Assembly (NCBI GenBank): GCA_015847255.1
Contig: JADLZK010000401.1
Coordinates: forward strand, 620,001-684,000
Reading direction: 5' to 3'
DNA length: 64,000 bases
DNA from: Hyparrhenia diplandra
Taxonomy: Eukaryota; Streptophyta; Magnoliopsida; Poales; Poaceae
The notes under the pieces were generated by a model, which ran no database searches, was not told the DNA's origin, and saw only the letters and a program-made list of their open reading frames with translations. Positions within the stretch are counted from its first letter, which is position 1, and each line of letters begins with the position of its first letter. The position numbers and the translations under genes were made by a program. Positions 11,479 to 22,063 of this stretch are shown in pieces.

Positions 11479-13080
11479 AAGAAATGTTTCTACAAATGTG
11501 CTTTGAAGGAAATGCCTTGCATTAGTATTTCTAGCATCAAAAGTTCCAGTGCATGTAAATGATTGTTTATCGATGGTTCAGAAGTTTCAGTGATATACAA
11601 ATATAACCAGTAGCAGAGCTTTTTTATTTGTTCTGTATAATCAATTCCACTAGGATTCCTAAACAACCTTATTGATGTTATTGCACTAGTGAGGGAGCTT
11701 CAGCACAAATAACACACAGAAAGGATGGACCAGTAATTCCTCTGCACCAGATGGGTTGTCATATAGCTTATCTAGGTGGCAGTTTGTTCCTCTGCAGTTT
11801 GTTTAATTCCTTTGCCTAATCATTTTTTTAAGAATTGCAGCTCTTATTAGTTCAGTTACCTGTATAATTAGTAAATAATTTAATGGTGCAGTAGGTTCTT
11901 GTTATTCTTTATGACAAAAGATTCAGACTTTGCGCCATTGGTTGGTCAGATTGGTGACGCCCATGGCCATGATGAGTTAGTACTCCAGATCTGTTGGTGT
12001 GGTCTTCACTAGCGTAGGTGCAATGCAAGAGTGAACATGCAGGCCTTTTGTATCCAACACGGCAGAGCAGAGTGGAACTCGGCCCTAATGGAGCTAGGAA
12101 AAAAATACTTATCTGGATGGTACACCAACATAGCCTGTTACTTTAATTTTTCCTGGCAAAATTTAGAGGATATATTATACAATGTTCATACAGTCTGGTT
12201 AGTACAGATTAGCCTCTGAATCCGACACAAATTTAGATTAAGAATTTCAGTCAAGCATATTGATATTTAGTCATCCATTAGTGAGCAACTGTCAGATGTA
12301 GTTCAGCAACATGCACATGTTGGTTCTGTTTATTTCAGGTTAAGTGTTCAGACTTGCAGATGAGAGAGCAGGACAAGTACAATTGGTTTGCTACGAGGGG
12401 GTGGAGGAAGTGTAATGCAATGCTTATCTCCCTTCAAGAAGATAAGCTTTTTGTCGCTTCATGAAGTCAATAGAGCAACCATATAAACTGTTTTTTTTTT
12501 TTTTTAGGTGTCTGAAGAAAGGCTTATCTCCCTTCGAGAGCAAATTAACAGCCACACAAGCAAGCAAACCAGAGTTACTGGTTACTGTATGTAAAGCATG
12601 GTGGATTTTATATAAAAAGCAATATCCTAATTACTGAACTTGTGTTTCTCACATCCAGTCTGCACAACAAGATGACCAATGCTCTCAGTATTCATATGAT
12701 AGAATGAAACTTCAGATAACAGGACACACCATGCCATTGTCACTAAATCTTGATAGTACAACTTTTATTCGGGTATGCATCAGTGGCAACACTAACTGAA
12801 CGTATAGGCATATGTGTATGGACAGAGAGTAAAATCATATCCCTCCATATCATTAGTCCCATGCTTTCGATCTACATTATTGTAATTACTGAAATTAAAG
12901 GAAACCAGCGTGTATGTATACTATGTGTATGGACAGAGACCAAAATCATTAATCCGAACATATCATTAATCCCATGCATTCGATCTACATTATCCCCATG
13001 GCGCACTGCTTCCTGCATGTCCCAGTAGCGTCCTACATCTTTCCTAGAACGTTTTCAAGATTATATATCTAGAACTCTAA
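11479..13080 (-). other. Long intron of the CACTA gene, no other content
   Basis: About 1.6 kb of AT-rich sequence between two supported exons. It contains only short frames and a T-run near 12490-12504. An approximate internal repeat (ATGTGTATGGACAGAGA occurs twice, near 12810 and 12923) is the only structure I see. Confidence 0.45.
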
Positions 13081-13180
13081 ACCGGAGATGTTGAATCCAA
13101 AAATAGGAAGCCAAGAGGTGTTACCTATCATTGGTCTCATTGATTGGCAGGGAGCTTTCTTGTTGATCACTAGGAGCTGC

Positions 13181-13388
13181 TGTCGACCCGGACGAACGTG
13201 TTGCCCCAAAAGGGATATGTTCGCGTTGCGTCTGGATGAACTTGCCGCCGCCGCCGCCAGAGTTGTTGGCGTCCCCGCTCCTGTCGACCCGGACGAACAT
13301 GTTGCCCCAAAAAGGGACATGGTCGCGTTGGGTCTGAATGAAGTTGCCGGTGCCGCCGCCGCCGCCGGAGTTGTTGGCGTCCCCGATC
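13181..13388 (-). repeat. ~101-bp tandem duplication in the CACTA gene first exon
   Basis: TGTCGACCCGGACGAAC starts at 13181 and again at 13282, and the two units match along their length apart from scattered substitutions and a short GCC-codon expansion. In the protein this duplicates an Asn-x-Ser-Leu-(Phe/Leu)-Gly segment followed by an Ala run. Confidence 0.75.
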
Positions 13389-13718
13389 CTGCAGGTGTTC
13401 CACTCGTTGGAGTTGTCGCCATGTTCGACATCTCTTTGGTGGAAACCGAAACCCTAACTGCGTGGAGGCGGCGGCGTGGTTGATGAGGAAGCGCCTGTAC
13501 CGGGAGGGAGATGAGAAGTTGCGAAATAATGGGGCGGCGTGGGGGAGGAAATGGGGGTGGGCGCGCGGGAGAGTTTTCGTCACAGCATTTTCGCGGGCCT
13601 GAGAATTTTCGCTGGCAAAGGATTTGGTAATTGTGGGCGGGATCCCAATTTTGTGGCCTTTGATTTTTACCTCCGGGATATTCATCTTGAGCGAGAACGT
13701 GCTCGGCTTGGACTCTTC

Positions 13719-13873
13719 GCTGATCCATCGCACGGTGATAGTCTATGAATTCGAAATAAACAAAATAGGAATTCTACAGGTATTCTGTAGGTATTCTGCA
13801 TGTATACGCTGATCCTGCGGGTATTCTGTGCGGCCGTGCCTCTACGCTGATCCATCGCACCGATGATAGTCTA
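13719..13873. repeat. Imperfect ~28-bp direct repeat flanking ~100 bp
   Basis: CGCTGATCCATCGCAC followed by a TGATAGTCTA core occurs at 13719-13745 and 13845-13873. Between them lies AT-rich sequence with repeated GGTATTCTG units. It could be a local duplication or an insertion scar. Confidence 0.5.
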
Positions 13874-14872
13874 GCGACCTCCTGTGCACCTCCTCGACAC
13901 AGTACGTGACATGGGTGTACATGTACACCCAATAATTTTGAAAAAAAATGTACAGCTACTGTGCATATACATGTATAGTATCCGGATTTTGTTTGTTTGA
14001 TCGAAATAACAGTAAAAAGCCCATGTTTTTCATCTTGTCCACCATCTAGTAGCCCAAGAATGTAAATCACAAAGACGGAGGGAACCGTGGACATGGCCTC
14101 CGGCGCGTTACCCTGGTTCGTTCGACTCGAAGAAAAATCCCCCGTTCCTGCACCGCATCACCCTATCGCCTAGCGTCTAGGGATAGAGAGAGACGCTGCC
14201 GCGACCGGGCGGACACCGCCAGGTGTCTTTCGTGGTTGTGCGGATATGAGTTTTAGGGGCGAGATGCGCCTAGAAAAACCCAAGGCCGGCGCGGATGTGC
14301 CTGACCTGAAGCGGAGACTATGGCCCGCGGGGGCAAATATCTGCAGTCGTGGCCGTGGCGCCAGAGCAATGTCTGCACGCCCAATTTTAAATTCCTGCGC
14401 CGCCACTGCCTCGACCGGCCCTCATGACGGAGGCGATGACGCCGGGCGTTGCGCAGTCCAACCGGGTGCAGGCCCTTGACCTCGACGATGGCGGGCGACA
14501 CGGGTGCAGCGCGAACCATGAGTGCACGGGCACGTAGCTCTTCTTATCCGTGGACGACGTGGAACACCATCCTGGCTGGGGTCGGCGGCGCTTAGCTCCG
14601 CCACGCCGGCCCACGAGGACCTTGTCGATGACAAGCGCGACGTGTAGTTGTTTGGCGTCGGTGTATAGTATCACTTTGTCGAAATCATTTAAAACTTTAA
14701 TGGGATGTTTACGGAGCCAAGCTATGATGTTGTGAAACAATGCAAATTTCTGACCAAGTTCACCTATTATTGTAATTATTTTATGATTTACTAAAGAATA
14801 AATGTTAAAATACCCTAAGCAATATAAAAATTCAAAAACTTGAGGGGACACATCGTTTTGGTGTATAAGTGT
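13874..14872. other. Spacer between the two CACTA genes
   Basis: Holds the presumed promoter side of the minus-strand Transposase_24 gene and the downstream side of TNP2. GC-rich frames on both strands near 14170-14650 overlap and resemble nothing I recognise. Confidence 0.4.
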
Positions 14873-15505
14873 TGATCGCAGTGATCAAAACAGCTGCTGC
14901 CACTAGTTTTCACGCAACTAACCACTAACCATACCACTAAGTATACTTTACAGTCATAATCAATGTCCCATGCAACAGTTCAAACTTAACCATGTCATCA
15001 GATCAAAAGAAAAATATAACTTAACCATGTCATCAGTTCAAAAGAAAAATTGTCTTCAAACAAAGAAATCATCTTCTATATTTTCTTCCATGACTGGTGC
15101 AATAACCCCATCTTCAATGTAGGTGTCATCGTCGTCAGAATCATTGTCACCAATATAGTCATCAACAGGTTCGAATTGCTTCGCCACGCACTTGATTAAT
15201 AATGGCGGCAGAACCAGTTGTGCCTGCCCTATCTTGTCTTGACCAGTTTGAGAATTCCTGACTTTGGCCTGATTCAATCATTTCTTGGATTCCCACATCA
15301 AGTGCATCGGCGTCATTTCCTGTGTCCGGCATGGAAAACAAATTTCTTGGTCTCAGCAAAACAACAGTAGACCATCCCGGCTTCTTCACGATAGGGACAT
15401 AAAACACCTGGTGAAGCCTGTGGACGCCAGAATGTAAGGTTCATTTGAAAATTTGAACTTGGAAGTATCAATATCGATAATACCAAATTTATCCCTAGTG
15501 TACCC
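14873..15505 (-). repeat. Duplicated block, copy 1 (TNP2 3' end)
   Basis: Direct duplicate of 19411-20048. It contains the end of the TNP2 frame (the acidic tail VDDYIGDNDSDDDDTYIEDG) and downstream sequence. Homology begins at TGATCGCAGTGATCAAAACA and stops at TAGTGTACCC in both copies. This copy keeps normal CAG/CTG codons where copy 2 has CGG/CCG. Confidence 0.9.
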
Positions 15506-18500
15506 TCTGCTTCTGCTGGTACTGGGAGCCGGCACATCATACCAATCACACTGAAACAATATAACTTCTTTTTTCTTGTGGGAATTCCAGTGAGATTATA
15601 TTTCTAATGACTCCATACCAGGTCATGTTGTCTGTACTCTCGTCACCCTTCACAAGCACACCGGAATTTTGTGTCACGAAGCTTTTCTCTGTGGCAGCTG
15701 TCCGAAATAGCCAATTATTGATGTGCACTCTATTCAACAGACGAGCTCGAGGGTCAGGTCCTTGAGAAAGGGCATGCATCAGTTTACATGCTTCCCCTTT
15801 CTCGTATAGTTTTGCTATCTGCAATTTAAAAATCAAGTTAGACATCTACCGGTTAATTACTACATCTGTTTGAACATAAAGTGGAATTTAAAAATAAAAT
15901 AATACTACATACCTCAATTTCAAACCATCTTACAAAGTGTTCCTTGTGTCGTTTTTTAATGTTAATTGAACTATCTCTTCTTAGTTGTGCCTTATGCTCC
16001 CTACATCAGAGTGCACCAAATTATTAGTTGACACCACAAAAAACAGATAATAGATAAATTTAGTGGTAAAAATTGCGACTTACTCTGCCCATTTCCTGGC
16101 TTCATCGCAATTAGTAATTATGTAGTGCATCATATTTTGAAGTTCAGGTTTCTCCAATTTCTTAAGCTTATTTCCTCTCCTCTTGTAATCAATTTCATTA
16201 AATATGCTTAGACCACTTGGAGGCTCATTCACAACTGTATTTTCATGACGATCAGCTCGACTCAGCTTGGTGTCGACGTCGAAGAATCGAGAGCAAAATG
16301 TAAGACACTCCTCAGCTATGTATGCCTCGGCTATTGATCCTTAAGGCTGTGCCTTGTTCCCGACATATCCTTTAACAAGACGTAGATATCTCTCTACAGG
16401 ATACATCCATCTGTAACACACGGGCCCTCCTAGTTTAGCCTCTTCAGCTAGATGGACCGCAAATGAATCATTATGTCAAAAATGCAGGCGGAAAAACCAT
16501 CTCAAGCTGACAAAGAGTCTCTTTAATTGAACTGTCTAGTTTGTCAAGATCTGCTGGCACCAACTCATTTGAACAAAGTGCATGAAGAATCTATTGAGCT
16601 CAATCAATGGCATGGCAACATCTTTCGGCAAAATCCTTCTAATGACTAAGGGCAATAGTTTCGTAGAATAATATGGTAGTCATGAGTTTTGAGTCCGGAC
16701 ACCTTACATGTTTTATCGTCAACACATCTCTTTAAATTGGAGCAGAACCCATCGGGCATCTTCACTCCTTGAAGAAATTGGCACAAAATCCTCTTGTCAT
16801 CCTTGTCTAGAGAGTACAACGCTGCTGGCAAGGTGTACATGTCATCTTCAATCACAGGATGCTGATCTTGCTCGATCCCAAGATGTTCCATGTCAAGGCG
16901 GGCATTCTCGCTGTCCTTACATTTTCCTTCAATTTCAAGCAAAGTCCCTAATATGCTCTCACATATGTTTTTCTCAATATGCATCACGTCCAGATTATGC
17001 CTTATGAGCAAAGAAGACCAATACGGAGCTCAAAAAATACTCTTCTTCCTCCAATTGTGCCATCTTGCGTCTTCATCACGCTTCCTCTTTTTTTGATATG
17101 TCCTTTCCAAATATCGCTTGATGAAAAGTTGCATATTGGTCTAATACATCTTGACCGCACGAGTGGAACGGAGCCTCCTGGTTTCCTCCTCATTGTTGAA
17201 GCTCATCTTGTTCATGCGCCATGGATGGTCTAAGGGCAAGAAGCGACGATGTCCCATGTAGCGTAACTTTTCCCATGTTTCAACCACAAATAATTTGTAT
17301 CCTTGTGACCGGTAAGGACATGCAAATTTCCCCTTTGTGCTCCAACGTAAAGCATTGCATATGCGGGGAAGTCATTGATTGTCCAAAGCAACATAGCACG
17401 TAGTGTAAAGTTTTCCTTTTCCTTTACATCCCTACAATCAACACCATTATTCCACAACTCCTTCAACTCATCAATGAGAGGCCTCAAGAAAACATCGATA
17501 TTCATTCCGGGACTTTTTTCTCGCCGGTATCAACATTGACATGATCCAATAAGATTGTTTCTCATACAACCAAGGAGGCAAATTGTAAGGTATTAGGATA
17601 ACAGGCCAACAAGCGTAAGTAACATTTTGCATACCAAATGGGTTGAAGCCATCGGAAGCAAGACCCGGTCGAACATTACGAGCTTCTTTAAATTGTGGAA
17701 ACGTATTGTCCACATGCTTCCATGCCCCGGAGTCGGCCAGGATGGCGTAGTTTGCCATCATCTATTCTTCCTTCCTCATGCCAACGCATTTCGATGATGT
17801 TCTCCCGACATGTACAATCTGCGTTGTACCGAGGTGTGAGAGGGAAGTACCGAAGGATTTTTGATTTGGGACACGACGGCGGTTCTTATTTATTGTCCGA
17901 GCACCATCATGATCATCATCCGCATGGCCAGCACCACGATCATTTGTTTTCCACCTAGATGCTTTACATTTGGGGCATATATCCGGGTTCTCGTTTTCCT
18001 TCCAAAACAACACACAATGATTCTCACATGCATCTATCTTGATATAGTCCAAGCCTAGATCGCGAACCACCCTTTGCACTTTCTCCATTGTGTTTGGGAC
18101 ACAATGACCTTTAGGGAGAAACTTTGAGATCAGAAAGAGTACCCCTCCAATGCTTTGTTACTAATCCCATACATGCACTTAAGCTGGAAAAGTTCCACAA
18201 TAAAAGATATCTTTGTACCATCTTCGCTTTGGATATAATTCCTTTTTGCCTCCCCGTAGTAACTTGAAGAATACCTTGGCTTGCTCATTCGCCTCGTCTT
18301 CATCACCGATCTCTCCTCGTATTTCACCTCGATTAGGGATTTAATCAAATTATTGGCCTCATCATCTTCACTTTCGGTGCGCCGCCTTCTTCATTGTCTA
18401 CTCTAGAATCATGTGGTGCACCTTCATCATCATTCGTACTTGTACATCCTGCTTCTTGGGTCGTCATTGTGTACTTGTACATCACTAGGTCTGCATCTTC

Positions 18501-18737
18501 ATTGTGAAATACCACATGAGCTGAACCTTCCCCTTCCATGATAAAACTTTCAGCAAACCTCGTTGAAAGGACATGAATCTGAAGCATAGCCCGTGTTACG
18601 TGTGACATGCATAGACATTTGCGGCATGGACATGCTGCGGTTCCACCCCCTCGAAGTGCCATTTGTATGTCGGTCCAAAAGCGCATGAATTTGTTGTTCC
18701 GCCACTTTCGGTTGAAGAACGAGGCAAGCGCATCCAA
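15056..18737 (-). pseudogene. CACTA TNP2 transposase, frameshifted
   Basis: Minus-strand pieces in order match a plant TNP2 protein. The N-terminal transposase-associated domain (MRFWTDIQMALRGG and ACPCRKC) is at 18.7-18.4 kb. The Transposase_21 core follows: CPKCKASRW near 17.98 kb, GAWKHVDNTFPQF near 17.7 kb, LRAMLLWTINDFPAY near 17.4 kb and RHNLDVMHIEKNICESILGTLL at 17.0 kb. The DUF4218 region (16.6-16.0 kb) is visible only by switching frames. The DUF4216 region and acidic C-terminus lie at 15.85-15.06 kb (GYTRDKFGIIDIDTSKFKFS, FYVPIVKKPGW, RPRNLFSMP). At least one missing T near 16480 and an in-frame stop near 16340 break it, and several further frame changes are needed. It cannot be translated as written, although some breaks may be consensus errors. 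Confidence 0.85.
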
Positions 18738-19410
18738 CTCCTATCATCGCCCTAACATCTGCGTGATGAAGATGAGCGATCACCAATTTAGCCAGCGTAT
18801 TTCATTACATAATTGAACTATATGTGCAGCCCATGATGATCTCGTACCTTTTCGCCGCGAAGGCTTCTTGTCGATCGATCGATCGATGTGGGCGATGGAG
18901 GGGCGTGCCGCGGCCGGCGATCAGCAAGAAAAAATCAGCTATACTCTACCTAAATTAATCACGTTCTGACACAATTAGCGAGCCGGGGTTTTACAAATTA
19001 GACATCGGAGGTCGGGAGCTTTTGATTCTCATACCTTCAAAACGGATTGTGATCCACGGGATGCACCGTTATGGAGGTCCGAAGGGCGATGGGAGCGCAG
19101 GTCGGAGGAGTCGGATGCCGGCGGCGGCGGCGATCGGCCTCACCCCCATGCGCGCGACTCGAGTCCAGCCCCCGCGCGAGGGAAAAATCACGGCACCCCT
19201 GGGTGTGCCCGTCGTATCGATATGCGCCACGTGTCACGGAGTGCGCATCCAATGGATTGGTTGCGGCCCATGTTCCCCCGGCCCAGGAAGCCCACCGTAG
19301 ATATATGCACACGGGAGTCGACCAACATCACACCGCGGGCAATTTCTTCTCTTCTCCCGACTCTCGTTCTTCTCGATCCTTAATCGTGAAACCCTAGAAT
19401 TAGTCCCTAG
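18738..19410. other. Region upstream of TNP2; CACTA end not found
   Basis: Should hold the promoter and 5' terminus of the CACTA element. It includes a (GATC)4 stretch near 18873-18889 and GC-rich sequence at 19070-19290, but no subterminal repeats like those at 6752-7480 and no TCTTGTAGTG end. Confidence 0.4.
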
Positions 19411-20129
19411 TGATCGCAGTGATCAAAACATTTCTTTGCCGCCACTAGTTTTCACGCAACTAACCACTAACCATACCACTAAGTATACTTTACGGTCATA
19501 ATCAATGTCCCATGCAACAGTTCAAACTTAACCATGTCATCGGATCAAAGAAAAATATAACTTAACCATGTCATCAGTTCAAAAGAAAAATTGTCTTCAA
19601 ACAAAGAAATCATCTTCTATATTTTCTTCCATGACTGGTGCAATAACCCCATCTTCAATGTAGGTGTCATCGTCGTCGGAATCATTGTCACCAATATAGT
19701 CATCAACAGGTTCGAATTGCTTCGCTACGCACTTGATTAATAATGGCGCGAGAACCGGTTGTGCTGCCCTATCTTGTCTTGACCCGGTTTGAGAATTCCC
19801 GACTTTGGCCCGATTCAATCATTTCTTGGATTCCCACATCAAGTGCATCGGCGTCATTTCTCGTAATGCGGCATGGAAAACAAATTTCTTGGTCTCAACA
19901 AAACAACGATGGAGACCATCCCGGCTTCTTCACGATAGGGACATAAAACACCGGTGAAGCTTTGTGACGCGAGAATGTAAGGTTCATTTGAAAATTTGAA
20001 CTTGGAAGTATCAATATCGATAATACCAAATTTATCCCTAGTGTACCCCGCCTGAATTGGTGATGGGATGAAGATTGAAGGGGAATGAATGGAAGAAAGC
20101 AGGCAGCTGGTGCGAGACAAGGCAGGCAA
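19411..20129 (-). pseudogene. Second copy of the TNP2 C-terminus (DUF4216 fragment)
   Basis: Direct duplicate (19411-20048) of 14873-15505 with about 80 bp of different sequence attached. It encodes the same GYTRDKFGIIDIDTSKFKFS block and acidic C-terminus in several frames. Most differences from copy 1 fall at CAG or CTG and change the centre to C or G, or add or drop a base. It may be a remnant of a second CACTA copy or a local duplication. Confidence 0.8.
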
Positions 20130-20242
20130 TCAAAAGTGCACACGATTGTCGGATGGGCCTTCGGACGCCAAGGGCAACCAATCTACCTCCTCCAAAATTT
20201 GTCACATTCGTTAGACTACCCACAACGTGGTGTTTGGTTGAT

Positions 20243-20244
<2 letters not shown>

Positions 20245-20298
<54 letters not shown>
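20245..20298. repeat. (AG)n microsatellite
   Basis: About 27 uninterrupted AG units. Confidence 0.97.
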
Positions 20299-20300
<2 letters not shown>

Positions 20301-20376
20301 CCAAGCATTGGGTAGAAACACTATGGCTGTTGATGCTTGCTTCCAAATCATATGAGCTGAGGCATGTAACCGATGC

Positions 20377-21265
20377 TTTTTTTCGCGATAACGCCTAGGC
20401 GCATTTTTCATTAAGTAGAATAGAGTTTTGTTACACAAAGAGGAGAGGCGGTAGTCGAGTACCGAACCTCCGAAACCGACTACAAACAACAACACTAAAA
20501 CAACCAAGAAGAAGATTACATAACAACCAGCACTTGCAGAGAGACGTGCGCATCGGCCTAAGAGCAAACCCCGCGACACACCGGTCATCGAGTTCCTCCT
20601 AAATCTGCTAGACCCACCGCTATGGGGACTTGGGAAGTCCCTTAGGCACGGCTCATGCCAATCCATCACCCAGGCCAGTTATGTTGAGGTTCAAAGCCGC
20701 GGGTTGAATTCACCATTGAGCAACACCTAGAGCACGCGTTACGCTTCACGAAGGATATGTCACCTAATAGTGCCTGAATGAAATTGGCGTCAATGTCCTT
20801 GTCGGGCGTCTTCGTTCACTTGTGTTCCCAACTTCTTTAGCAGCACGATCTGGACTTGCCACTTAAAGTTGGGCTCCCTTGGCTTGGCCGCAATGCGGCC
20901 ACTCCTCCTAAGGGTGCCAATGGAGACAGGCGTACACGCACACCTCAGCATTGGGCGGCTACGCAAGATCGAGGTCTGGAAAGGGAGGCAAATCTCTTCC
21001 TCAATCTGACTCTGAACTGAGCCCCCACCATCACTCCCTCCAACTGCAACAACATCAGAGATAGGTCCCCGGGAGGCATCAACCACATTCGGCATGTCAC
21101 GAGCTCCCAATTCGAAGCCCCGGCCTCGGCGTCCATGCGTGAAGACCCAGCCGCCGAGGGCCACCACGCAGTCGCCATCAAACATGGGGAGTCACGAACT
21201 CAGCGCCCACGGATCCGCCCACCAATCGTGGCGGCTGAGTGACAAAGAACGGAGGCGCTTTGCTG
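20377..21265 (-). mobile_element. Non-autonomous L1-type retroposon
   Basis: The 3' tail on the minus strand ends in an A-run (plus-strand T-run at 20377-20383). It is flanked by ATGTAACCGATGC (20364-20376) and ATGTAACCAATGC (21266-21278), a 13-bp target duplication with one mismatch. The tail contains an 8-9 bp palindromic stem (CGCCTAGGCG), typical of grass L1 3' ends. It has an ORF1-like piece but no endonuclease or reverse transcriptase, so it must have moved in trans. Confidence 0.8.
20790..21185 (-). CDS. L1 ORF1-like C-terminal fragment
   Basis: 131 codons on the minus strand inside the retroposon. The segment LRRSGRIAAKPR followed by VQIVLLKKLG resembles the region after the zinc knuckle of grass L1 ORF1 (nucleic-acid-binding) proteins, here ending soon after. 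Ser/Gly-rich residues precede it. No CCHC knuckle, endonuclease or RT is present. Assignment rests on a short motif; it could be an unrelated basic protein. Confidence 0.4.
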   Translation of the reverse strand: MFDGDCVVALGGWVFTHGRRGRGFELGARDMPNVVDASRGPISDVVAVGGSDGGGSVQSQIEEEICLPFQTSILRSRPMLRCACTPVSIGTLRRSGRIAAKPREPNFKWQVQIVLLKKLGTQVNEDARQGH

Positions 21266-21443
21266 ATGTAACCAATGCTTGAGCGGTTAAAAAATTATAT
21301 CCTAGGGATATGCAAACGTCTAGAAGGGGATGTTACTGTGATTGGGGTCCATGCACATGCAAGCATTTGTACTAACGGCATGCGTAAGCTAACTCTTTGT
21401 GGCTATCGAAGAGTTCAGTCATCGGTGCGATGTATAATTTTTG

Positions 21444-21593
21444 GAGTGAAATACACTGTAGGTCCCTAAACTTGTCTCAAGGTCTCATCCAGGTCCATGT
21501 ATTTAGAAAACTAGCTAACCAGGTCCTTAAACTTGCTAAATGTGTCATCCGGGTCCAAAACCGGGAATTGGAGGCCGTTTTTTGTCCACCTAG
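21444..21593. repeat. MULE left terminal inverted repeat
   Basis: About 150 bp, inverted at 25650-25797. Differences between the two arms are concentrated at CAG/CTG positions. Confidence 0.93.
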
Positions 21594-22063
21594 GCGCCAC
21601 GGTGGCATCCAAGTGCAAAGTGCGTGAAATCTCCGCCATTCTGTTGGTTCTTTTGCAGGCTCCCCTAACATATTGCTCATTTATTCAGCCCCACTCTCTT
21701 TCCTTCTAACCCACCAGGCCACATGACGTCATGGCTGTAGGCCTGTCATTTGCATGCATCCATATAATCCAGAAAGCAACGACCAATATTAATTCCGTAT
21801 AGAGGTTTGGTGCTATAATAGCATACAAGCCAGACTTAGTATTTGACACTTAACAAGAGTTATGGACCCATTATATATTACAAACAGTGAGCCCCATCTT
21901 AGAGATGTCACTACCCTGAGCAAACTAACACATCCAACACCACGGACCTCACAACAGGTTTGTAGCGTGTGTGTGTGCGCCATCTACTTGATCCCAAAAG
22001 GTTAACCAAAAGCTGTGCAAAAGTACCAAAAGCTATACCCAAAAGATGTCCATGGCCATCAAT

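Larger units (their letters stand above)
8588..13431 (-). pseudogene. CACTA-encoded Ptta/En/Spm (Transposase_24) protein, degenerate
   Basis: Multi-exon minus-strand gene inside the CACTA. Likely first exon at 13431 (MSNMATTPTSGTPAG, Ala/Thr/Ser-rich). The exon around 11390-10957 contains LFGSSDQTWTLYF, then LGYRVRDYLYYKRR and a DAYKEWLHVMHKEK motif usual in such proteins. The exon around 10130-10030 down to 9920 has DKWDLEDNEANRIKIWTVAN and RREELDIVEWHYLVSYFGTE, matching Transposase_24. A following exon near 9230-9340 encodes a KEPNDMELFMMTHQQNGQW segment; then ANGYLARYPTRKELPS, and a C-terminal Glu/Arg-rich coiled coil (READREALRQAMLMLQAAQ) at 8.6-8.9 kb. The last two pieces lie in different frames, so it is probably non-functional. 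Introns are long (about 11.5-13.1 kb). The family role is assigned by motif recall only. Confidence 0.7.
6752..19410 (-). mobile_element. Large CACTA (En/Spm) DNA transposon, degenerate
   Basis: The lower-coordinate end begins CACTACAAGATTTTTCGG at 6752, the conserved grass CACTA terminus, followed by dense subterminal repeats. Two minus-strand transposon genes follow: a Ptta/En/Spm (Transposase_24) gene at about 8.6-13.4 kb and a TNP2 gene at 15.1-18.7 kb. The orientation is consistent with one element whose 5' end lies above 18,737. I could not find the partner end (TCTTGTAGTG on the plus strand) up to the duplicated block at 19411, so the upper boundary is an estimate and that terminus may be deleted. 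The 3 bases before the known end are CTC. Confidence 0.75.
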
